The translations under genes and the position numbers were made by a program. A DNA stretch of 64,000 bases from Limnohabitans sp. T6-5 (GTDB lineage: Bacteria > Pseudomonadota > Gammaproteobacteria > Burkholderiales > Burkholderiaceae_C). The notes under the pieces are model-generated. The model saw only the letters and a program-made list of their open reading frames with translations. It made no database searches and was not told the DNA's origin. Location: assembly GCF_003063315.1 (NCBI RefSeq), contig NZ_NERV01000001.1, positions 1,116,001-1,180,000 of the forward strand. The letters are read 5' to 3'. Positions 17,096 through 23,909 of this stretch are shown here, piece by piece. Each line of letters starts with the position of its first letter. The first letter of the stretch is position 1.

Positions 17096-18715
17096 TCAGG
17101 GACGGGCCACCGAGAACTGCATTTTTTGCGGCTCACGGGCCTCTGCCTCACGGCAAACGGCCAGTACTTTAGACAGCACGGCGCGGGTGTCGCGGGGGTC
17201 GATCACGCCATCGTCCAGCAGCAGGGCGCTGGTGGTGAACACGCTCATCTGGCTGTCAAAGCGCTCGACGATGCGTCGGCTCATGTCGTCAAGCTTGGCC
17301 TCGTCCACCTCGCCTTTGCGGCGCATGCCCGCTTCGGTCACGATGCGCATGGTGCCTGCGGCCTGCTCGCCGCCCATGACGGCGGTCTTGGCGTTGGGCC
17401 AGCTGAAGCAAAAGCGCGGATGAAAACCCCGGCCACACATGCCGTAATTACCCGCCCCGAATGAGGCACCGCAATACAGGGTGATTTGCGGCACGGTGGC
17501 ATTGGTCACGGCCTGGATCATCTTGGAGCCGTGCTTGATGATGCCCGCCTCTTCATAAGCGCGCCCCACCATGAAGCCGGTGGTGTTGTTCAGGTAGATG
17601 ATGGGCGTGCGCGACTGGCAGCAGGCTTGGATGAAGTGGGTGGCCTTGGTGGCACCGGCCGGGTCGATCGGGCCGTTGTTGGTGATCACGCCCACCGGCC
17701 AGCCTTCGATCTTGAAATGCCCGCACACCGTGGCGCTGCCGTAGTTTTCGCCAAACTCCAGAAACTCCGAGTCATCGGCAATGCGGGCGATCACCTGGCG
17801 CATGTCCACAGGCCGTTTGTGGTCTGCGGGCATGATGCCCAACAACTCTTGGGCGTCGTAGCGCGGCGGCTTGAAGCTGCGCGGGGCCTGAGTCGGCATG
17901 CCCCGATTCCACTCGATTTGCCCCATGATCTCGCGGGCAATGCGCAGGCCATCGCGGTCGTCTTCGGCCAGGTAGTCGCCCAGGCCCGAGATGCCGGTGT
18001 GCATGACAGCGCCACCCAACTCCTCTTCAGTGGCGACCTCGCCCGTGGCCGCCTTGAGCAGCGGCGGCCCGGCCAAAAAGGCCCGCGAGCGGCCACGCAC
18101 CAGGATGATGTAGTCCGACAAGCCCGTCTGGTACGCCCCACCGGCGGTGGACGAGCCGTGGGTCACCGTGACCACGGGCAGCCCGGCCGCAGAGATGCGC
18201 GCCAGGTTGCGAAAGGAATTGCCGCCGCGCACAAAATCTTCGACCCGATACGTCATCAAATTAGCCCCGGCGCTTTCAACCAGTTGCACATAAGGCAGCT
18301 TGTTGTCCAGGGCGATTTCCTGCACCCGCAGCAATTTGTCCAGGCCCATGGGCTGCAGGGCACCGGCATCAATGCCAGAGTCGGACGCCAGCACCATGCA
18401 GCGGATGCCGCTGACAAAGCCAATGCCCGCAATCACCCCGCCCCCGGGCACGCTGCGTGCCAAATCGGGCGTGTCCAGGCCCAGACCGGCCAGGGTCGAC
18501 AACTCCAGAAAAGGTGCCCCCGGGTCCAGCAGCAGGGCCAGCCGTTCACGCGGCAAAAGCTGCTGGCGCTTTTCAAAACGCTCACGCGAGGCGGCCGATT
18601 TGGTGTGTGTGCGCTGCTCATAAGCGCGCACCTGCGCCAGCAGCGCCAGCATCTGCTCGCGGTTGGCCACAAAGGCAGGGCTGCTGACGGAGACGGTGGA
18701 CTCAATGTGTGCCAT
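17096..18715 (-). CDS. Acyl-CoA carboxylase carboxyltransferase (beta) subunit
   Basis: A 539-residue carboxyltransferase that transfers CO2 from biotin to an acyl-CoA. Landmarks are LLPRERLALLLDPG near residue 55, the oxyanion segment GSSTAGGAYQTG, FLAGPPLLKAATGE, and in the C-terminal half NNGPIDPAGATKATHFI, YLNNTTGFMVG and GASFGAGNYGMCGR, the double-crotonase layout of methylcrotonyl-CoA carboxylase-type beta subunits. The segment between the two glycine motifs differs from typical MccB (for example ESAGANLMTYRVED), so a branched or terpenoid acyl-CoA other than methylcrotonyl-CoA is possible. ATG 18715 is preferred over 18733 because the GGTGAAAG stretch precedes it and the product then fits the family start. 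Confidence 0.9.
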   Translation of the reverse strand: MAHIESTVSVSSPAFVANREQMLALLAQVRAYEQRTHTKSAASRERFEKRQQLLPRERLALLLDPGAPFLELSTLAGLGLDTPDLARSVPGGGVIAGIGFVSGIRCMVLASDSGIDAGALQPMGLDKLLRVQEIALDNKLPYVQLVESAGANLMTYRVEDFVRGGNSFRNLARISAAGLPVVTVTHGSSTAGGAYQTGLSDYIILVRGRSRAFLAGPPLLKAATGEVATEEELGGAVMHTGISGLGDYLAEDDRDGLRIAREIMGQIEWNRGMPTQAPRSFKPPRYDAQELLGIMPADHKRPVDMRQVIARIADDSEFLEFGENYGSATVCGHFKIEGWPVGVITNNGPIDPAGATKATHFIQACCQSRTPIIYLNNTTGFMVGRAYEEAGIIKHGSKMIQAVTNATVPQITLYCGASFGAGNYGMCGRGFHPRFCFSWPNAKTAVMGGEQAAGTMRIVTEAGMRRKGEVDEAKLDDMSRRIVERFDSQMSVFTTSALLLDDGVIDPRDTRAVLSKVLAVCREAEAREPQKMQFSVARP

Positions 18716-18803
18716 GTCGAAAACTTTCACCAATCGGGAAGATCAAAAAAACGCAGTCCACCTGCGGTGGTGCGCCTTGGAAACAAGCATAGTGAATGGG
18801 GCA

Positions 18804-19682
18804 TCACGACTCTTGCGAGAACTGGCTGACGCGCCACTTCTGGATCATTTGCGCAGGCTGGTAGCTGAGCTTGGTGCGCCGGAAATTGGCCAGCCCCATG
18901 TCTTGCTCGAAGTTGAGCCATTGCACAGGCCCCGGCGCAGACAGCGCAAAGTGGTGAAACATGTACTGGGCCATGCCCTTGAAGTTCACCAGGGCCTTGG
19001 CAAAGCGCACCACCACCACGCCCGGCTGCAACGCTTCGGCCAGCAAAAAACCGGCGGGCTGCGCGTCGGCCCAGTACACAAAACCTGACAAGCCCAACTG
19101 CGGCGCCAGCGCCAGCGCCTCGCGGCAGGGCAGGTCATCGGCAGCGCCTGGGGCTTTGTCTTTGTCCTGCAACCAGCCTTGCAAGACCTGCAGGGCATCG
19201 CCTTGCAGCGTCAGTTCATAAGGCTGGGCCGTCACGCTGTGCTGCGCCAGCAGCTGGGCCATGAGGTTGCGTTTTTTTTGCAGCACGCGACCGGGGTAAT
19301 GGCGAAATTGCTCTGCGGGATAAAGGTAATCGGCATCATCGCGCTGGGTCTCGACACGGTAGTGCGCCAGATCAAAGTGCTGGGCCTCGCGTTCACTCAG
19401 CGGGTACAGACAGCCAAAGCGGCTGAGCAGCCCGTCCAGCACAGCCGCCGGGGCGTCACGCACATCAAACAGGGGCAAGGCATGGGCTTGGCCATCGTAG
19501 GTCTGACCGCTGATGCAAGGCCAGGGTCCGGCGTGGTAGCGGTAATGGTGGGGCCTTCGAAACAGCCAGAGGTTGCTGTACGACAACTCGGCCAAGGCCT
19601 GCGCGCCCAGCCCTTCCAGACGCTGCGCCAGGCGGGGGGCCAAGGCCGGTGCCAGGTCCAGCGTCAGGGCCTGCCCCGCCAT
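18804..19682 (-). CDS. DUF2156 (COG4866, phosphatidylglycerol lysyltransferase-like GNAT fold) protein
   Basis: About 292 residues with the COG4866 layout: an N-terminal GNAT-like half with LSYSNLWLFRRPHHYRYH, then YRVETQRDDADYLYPAEQF followed by the basic turn LQKKRNLMAQLL, and a C-terminal GNAT half ending GLANFRRTKLSYQPA. Family members have an acyl/aminoacyl-transferase fold, but their substrates are mostly unknown; they lack the membrane part of MprF. The ATG at 19682 is chosen because it gives the usual family length and avoids a 56-bp overlap with the upstream gene; ATGs at 19751 and 19769 are in frame. Its place between TIGR03084 and the carboxyltransferase inside a catabolic operon is unusual. 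Confidence 0.75.
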   Translation of the reverse strand: MAGQALTLDLAPALAPRLAQRLEGLGAQALAELSYSNLWLFRRPHHYRYHAGPWPCISGQTYDGQAHALPLFDVRDAPAAVLDGLLSRFGCLYPLSEREAQHFDLAHYRVETQRDDADYLYPAEQFRHYPGRVLQKKRNLMAQLLAQHSVTAQPYELTLQGDALQVLQGWLQDKDKAPGAADDLPCREALALAPQLGLSGFVYWADAQPAGFLLAEALQPGVVVVRFAKALVNFKGMAQYMFHHFALSAPGPVQWLNFEQDMGLANFRRTKLSYQPAQMIQKWRVSQFSQES

Positions 19683-19713
19683 GCCGTCTTCGGGCAGGGG
19701 CACACCCCCTGGC

Positions 19714-20514
19714 TCAGCGGGCGCGGCCACGCACCCCTCGCGCTGGGCCATCGGCAGGTGGACCGGCAAAACATTGCGCGATCAAAGTCCACTGCTCGGC
19801 CCCTGCGCCCGCCCAACGCAAAGCGGTGTCATCGCGGTGACGCCGCTGGGTCACCAGCAAGGCAAAGTCCATGGCAGGCCCCGTCACGCAGTCGGTGGCA
19901 GACGGCTCTCCCCAAGTCCAATGGCTGCCATCGGGCGCCACCAAGTCCACATGCGGTACAGGTTGCGGCACTGGCAAGCCCCGGTTAACAAAGGTCCAGC
20001 CATACGTCGTCACCCCCAGATGGGCGATGTGACGCAGGCCAGGACTGAGTTCGCGTGTGCGGCCCAGCATGTCCCAGATGTCCTGGCCATGGGCCCAGGT
20101 TTCCATCAGGCGTGCCGTGGCAAAAGAGCGGGCACTCATGTCCGGCCCATACCAAGGCAGACGCGCCTTGGGGTCCAGCGGGGCCAGGGCCGCCACCAGC
20201 GCTTCATGTCGCTGACGCCACAAGGCCAACAAAGCAGGCCCTGACAGATCGCCAAAATGATCACGCGCCACCCCACGGATCGGGTCGCCCCGCAGCATCA
20301 CCCGGACCAGCGAAGGCATGTCCTTGGCAAATGCGGCCGCATCGGTGACGGCTTGCAGCGCGGTTTCATCGAAAAAAGCCAGGTGGGCGATTTCATCCCA
20401 AGGCGTCCAGTCATAAAAGTCCGTGCGCATCTGCCACTGCGCGGGGGTCAGGGTGTCGCACAAATCGGCCAGAGCGCGGTATTCACCCAGCAGGTCGTCA
20501 CAGAGGGATGTCAT
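19714..20514 (-). CDS. TIGR03084-family metal-binding (DinB/maleylpyruvate isomerase-like) protein
   Basis: A 266-residue protein of the TIGR03084 family. The N-terminal DinB-like four-helix bundle has the probable metal ligands in DWTPWDEIAHLAFFDE and in METWAHGQDIWDML. The C-terminal domain has VPHVDLVAPDGSHWTWGE and ends in the family-type FAGPP segment. DinB-fold enzymes are often thiol-dependent isomerases or transferases, but no reaction is known for this family. The start at 20514 is supported by AAGGA ten bases upstream, and it begins 15 bp after the acyl-CoA dehydrogenase stop, so the genes are tightly coupled. Confidence 0.85.
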   Translation of the reverse strand: MTSLCDDLLGEYRALADLCDTLTPAQWQMRTDFYDWTPWDEIAHLAFFDETALQAVTDAAAFAKDMPSLVRVMLRGDPIRGVARDHFGDLSGPALLALWRQRHEALVAALAPLDPKARLPWYGPDMSARSFATARLMETWAHGQDIWDMLGRTRELSPGLRHIAHLGVTTYGWTFVNRGLPVPQPVPHVDLVAPDGSHWTWGEPSATDCVTGPAMDFALLVTQRRHRDDTALRWAGAGAEQWTLIAQCFAGPPADGPARGVRGRAR

Positions 20515-20529
20515 GGCTTGTCCTTGGCC

Positions 20530-21714
20530 TCAAATGCCCAGCTGCCGTGCAGCCAGGTCTTTCATGATTTCTTCTGAGCCGCCACCGATCATCATGACCT
20601 TGACCTCGCGGTAAATGCGCTCGCAGCGTGTGCCGCGCATGAAACCCATGCCGCCCAGAATTTGCACGGCCTGATCGGCGCAAAACTGCATGGCTTGCGT
20701 GGACAAAATTTTGGCCATGCAGGTACGCGCCACCAAGTGTGCGGGGTCACCTTGTCGGTGCTCAACCTGCCAGGCCAGTTCGTACACCAGACTGCGGGCG
20801 GCCTCGATCTTCATGGCCATGTCCACCAGCTTGTGGCGGATCACTTGGCGCTGCGACAGCGGCTGGCCAAAGGTCTGGCGCTCACGCGCCCAATCGGTGG
20901 CTTCTTGCAGGCACACCTGGGCAAACATGCAGGCCTGCGCCGACATGCCCAGGCGCTCGGCGTTGAAGTTGTTCATGAACACCTTGAAGCCCTGGTTTTC
21001 TACCCCCAGCAGGTTCGCCACCGGCACACGCACGTTGTCAAAGCGCAGCTGCGCCGTGTCCGAAGACCACCAGCCCATCTTCTTAAAGGGCGTGCGGGTA
21101 AAGCCTGGGGTGTCAGCCTCGATCATCAGGGCCGAGATGCCGCCCGCGCCCTGGTTGGCCGGGTCGGTGCGAACCGCCACCGTGAAATAGTCAGCCCGCA
21201 TGCCCGAGGTGATGAAGACTTTTTCACCGTTGACCACATAGTGGTCACCATCCAGCACAGCCGTGGTTTTGAGCGCGGCCACATCCGAGCCGCCGCCGGG
21301 TTCGGTCACGGCCAGTGCGGCAATTTTTTCACCGCGCAGTACAGCAGGCACGATGCGCTGCTGCAGGGCCTGGCTGCCGTAATTGGCAATGGGGGGCAGG
21401 CCAATGGTGTGAGAGAGCAGCGAAGCCGACACGCCACCGCTACCCGAACGCGCCATTTCTTCGGCCGTGATGATGTGGAAAAAGAGATCGGCCGGTGTGC
21501 CGCCCAGGGCTTCGGGATAACCAATGCCCAAGACGCCCAGGCGAGCAATGCGCTGGTACAGATCGCGAGGGAAGGTCTCGGCTTCGTCCCAGTCATGAAC
21601 GTGGGGCGTGATTTCGAGGGCCACAAAATCGCGCAGCGAAGCGCGATATTCCTCATGTTCCGCAGAAAAATAATGGGGCAGTGATTGCGTGTCCAGCATG
21701 GCAGGGGCCGTCAT
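20530..21714 (-). CDS. Acyl-CoA dehydrogenase
   Basis: A 394-residue flavoprotein dehydrogenase, first gene of the acyl-CoA operon. Family blocks seen: ALAVTEPGGGSDVAALKTTA (flavin and acyl contact), VNGEKVFITSG, the FAD loop ARERQTFGQPLSQRQ, and QILGGMGFMRGTRCERIYRE near the C-terminus, where IYREVKVMMIGGG replaces the usual IYEGT. It should introduce a double bond in an acyl-CoA and pass electrons to ETF. The next genes carboxylate and hydrate the product, the order of steps in leucine and acyclic-terpene breakdown. ATG 21714 is preferred over 21780; ATG 21699 is also possible. No AtuA-type or other terpene-specific gene is present in the window. Confidence 0.9.
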   Translation of the reverse strand: MTAPAMLDTQSLPHYFSAEHEEYRASLRDFVALEITPHVHDWDEAETFPRDLYQRIARLGVLGIGYPEALGGTPADLFFHIITAEEMARSGSGGVSASLLSHTIGLPPIANYGSQALQQRIVPAVLRGEKIAALAVTEPGGGSDVAALKTTAVLDGDHYVVNGEKVFITSGMRADYFTVAVRTDPANQGAGGISALMIEADTPGFTRTPFKKMGWWSSDTAQLRFDNVRVPVANLLGVENQGFKVFMNNFNAERLGMSAQACMFAQVCLQEATDWARERQTFGQPLSQRQVIRHKLVDMAMKIEAARSLVYELAWQVEHRQGDPAHLVARTCMAKILSTQAMQFCADQAVQILGGMGFMRGTRCERIYREVKVMMIGGGSEEIMKDLAARQLGI

Positions 21715-21884
21715 GGGTTTCAGATCAGGGCAGCTTAAACGCCGCATGGGGCACGTCTTGCGTGAACTGGTTGCCCCCACCCGGCGTCATCTGCGTTCAA
21801 GTCAGCCATCTTGCCCCCTGTCTGGCACCTGCACGCCCCAGGTGTGTCGCCATGGCGCCAGATTCAATGACACTGGGCATTCAT

Positions 21885-22198
21885 GCACATGTCGGGGTCT
21901 TCGACCACCGACCTACAAAAACACCGCATTCCCGTAGGTCGGCACTCGAAGAGTCCGACATGGGTGACCCACCACTTTGATTCAGCACCAGGCTGATCCG
22001 CGCACATGTCGGGGTCTTCGACCACCGACCTACAAAAACACCACATTCCCGTAGGTCGGCACTCGAAGAGTCCGACATGGGTGACCCACCACTTTGATTC
22101 AGCACCAGGCTGATCCGCTTGCACATGTCGGGGTCTTCGACCGCCGACCTACAAAAACACCGCATTCCCGTAGGTCTGCACTCGAAGAGTCCGACATG
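21885..22198. repeat. Three tandem copies of a 117-119 bp unit, each an inverted family A pair
   Basis: Units begin at 21885, 22002 and 22121. Each holds a GTCGG..CCGACCTAC hairpin, a roughly 13-base A-rich spacer and a GTAGGTCGG..CCGAC hairpin. The first two are followed by an identical linker ending ACCAGGCTGATCCGC. The copies differ by only a few bases, pointing to recent duplication. The third copy abuts the IS element. The rest of 21715-21884 shows nothing recognisable. Confidence 0.85.
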
Positions 22199-23523
22199 CA
22201 GTAGTGTCCGGTTAAAAAGTGAACAAATTCAACTGCTTAGCGCAGTCCGGTGTTGCGTTTGTGTAGGCATCGCTCTGCAAGGCGCATGAAATCGAGGTTT
22301 TCTCGAAAACAGACACCGACAAAATCTGTAGAAAAGTGTAGAGCGAGGCTTTCAATTGCAACTCCTTCTTGACAACGGCAATCAGCACGTAAGTGGCCAC
22401 GGCGCACCAGATTTGCGTCTTGACTGCGTTCTCGCTGGTGCCCAAAAACTTCTTGATTCGCAGATGCTGCTTGATCCATTTGAAGAACAACTCGACCTGC
22501 CAACGGTTCTTGTACAGGGCTGTGATGGTCAACGCTGGCAGTGTCATGTTGTTGGTCAGAAAGACCAACACCTTTGCCGTCTGCGGGTCCTTGAACTTGA
22601 TGCGCCGCAAGTGCTCGGGGTAGTCCTTGCTGGCGTAGTGCCCATTGAGCGCAATGGTCTGATCGCAGACAAGGCCCGTGGTTCTGTCTACAGGGGCCGA
22701 GTACACACGCCGGGCGTTCATATTGCTCTTGGCACGGGTGAAGAAGAAGGCGGCGCACTGGTGCATGGTGTACAGGCGAGAGAAGTCCAGATAGCCCCTG
22801 TCCATGATGTAGAAAGCGCCCGCCTCGATGGGCAGCATGTCCAGCACATGCACATCGTGCATCTTGCCGTCGCTGATGTGGATGAAGGCAGGAATTGCAC
22901 CGCGCAAGTCCAGCAAGGTGTGCATCTTCACAGCGGCCTTGGTGGAGCGAAACGGTGCCCAGTCGAACAAACCCAGACACAGGTCGATGGTGGTGGAGTC
23001 CAAGGCGTAGACGGTGGCATCCAAATCCACGCCCATGGGTTCTTGTGCATACAGTCTGCGGGCTCGGTCGATCAATCGCATCGCCAGAGCATGGTAAATA
23101 CGCCAGTCGCGAGAGTTCAGGGCATCGGCCAGCGTCGAGCGTGCAGGAATGTGGCGCATGCCCATGTGAAAAAGTTTGGACTGATTGGCCGTCAAACATG
23201 CTTCGATGTCGCGCAAAGACTCGCGCCAAGTCAGTTGGGCAAACGCCATGATGCGAAACAGCTCGGTACAACTGAGCGTGCGCACCCCAGCATCGCCGCG
23301 ATGGCGATCGACGATGCGACCAAAGGTCTTCCAGGGCACAAAGTCCATGACCTGCGCGAACAAGGTTTTGCCTGCGTTCATGGGCATCTCCAGGTGATTG
23401 AACCCTTGGAGCATGCCTAGTGTGCAAAATAAAATTCAAATCGTGGACACCCATGAAACCTCTGAAACCCTTGCCGTTACTCGCTTGCAGCGAGTTGGCT
23501 ATCAAATAAACCGGACACTACTG
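22199..23523 (-). mobile_element. IS4-family insertion sequence, apparently intact
   Basis: A 1325-bp element bounded by 15-bp perfect terminal inverted repeats (CAGTAGTGTCCGGTT at 22199-22213; its complement at 23509-23523). One full-length transposase gene fills it, and its stop codon lies inside the left repeat. ATG is found outside both ends, but three bases are too few to claim a target duplication, and IS4 elements usually make 8-13 bp. The exact outer boundary could therefore be a few bases off. The left end directly follows a family A hairpin. Confidence 0.85.
22212..23414 (-). CDS. IS4-family DDE transposase
   Basis: A 400-residue transposase with an N-terminal DUF4372-like domain (about 1-75; FAQVMDFVPWKTFGRIVDRH) and a DDE catalytic core. 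The first Asp is in YALDSTTIDL, the second in YIMDRGYLD, and the third acidic residue lies in the IS4 YREK signature YKNRWQVELFFKWIK, in which Y, R, E and K have the diagnostic spacing. No frameshift or premature stop is seen, so the protein may be active. A 422-codon frame on the same strand in another phase is a shadow. Confidence 0.92.
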   Translation of the reverse strand: MLQGFNHLEMPMNAGKTLFAQVMDFVPWKTFGRIVDRHRGDAGVRTLSCTELFRIMAFAQLTWRESLRDIEACLTANQSKLFHMGMRHIPARSTLADALNSRDWRIYHALAMRLIDRARRLYAQEPMGVDLDATVYALDSTTIDLCLGLFDWAPFRSTKAAVKMHTLLDLRGAIPAFIHISDGKMHDVHVLDMLPIEAGAFYIMDRGYLDFSRLYTMHQCAAFFFTRAKSNMNARRVYSAPVDRTTGLVCDQTIALNGHYASKDYPEHLRRIKFKDPQTAKVLVFLTNNMTLPALTITALYKNRWQVELFFKWIKQHLRIKKFLGTSENAVKTQIWCAVATYVLIAVVKKELQLKASLYTFLQILSVSVFEKTSISCALQSDAYTNATPDCAKQLNLFTF

Positions 23524-23909
23524 ATGTTGGACATATCCAGACCATGAGGTTGTAAGAAGAATATTGATCCGGCACGCAGAAGTTTGAAATGTGTGGGGTA
23601 TGTCATCTCCCAGAGTCCGACATGAGGGGTTTGGGCACAGGCCCATGTCGGGGTCTTCGACCGCCGACCTACAACATCGTTGAGCATTGAAATTTCTCAG
23701 GGCCGAATCAATAGATCGGAAATTCAAGCACATAGCGTCAACTGTGTCGGTGCTTCAGGACCAATAGGGCCTTGTAACGGCGCGTTTCTTTGGGCCCGCT
23801 CTGACCCTCAAGCCCGCCCGAAGCCGATTTCCCATACAGAGATAATCACCCCTCCGAACGCTCTACTGCACCGTGGTAGGTCCATTCCTCTTCATTTGAA
23901 AAATCTGCC
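23524..23909. other. Intergenic region after the IS element with one family A palindrome
   Basis: About 390 bp without a supported gene. A family A hairpin (GTCGG..CCGACCTAC) lies at 23647-23672, and a fragment AGAGTCCGACATG is at about 23611-23623. These may be the right-hand part of the palindrome array now split by the IS. The sequence between is less GC-rich. No convincing promoter for the next gene was found. Confidence 0.55.

Noticed and set aside
21885..22198. CRISPR array
   Set aside because: The repeated units are 117-119 bp, their spacers are also repeated, and hairpins alternate in orientation; no cas genes are present.
22237..23505. A 422-codon frame inside the IS element in another phase
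   Set aside because: Rich in Arg/His/Gln with no transposase motifs; the 400-residue frame at 22212-23414 carries the full DDE and YREK signatures.
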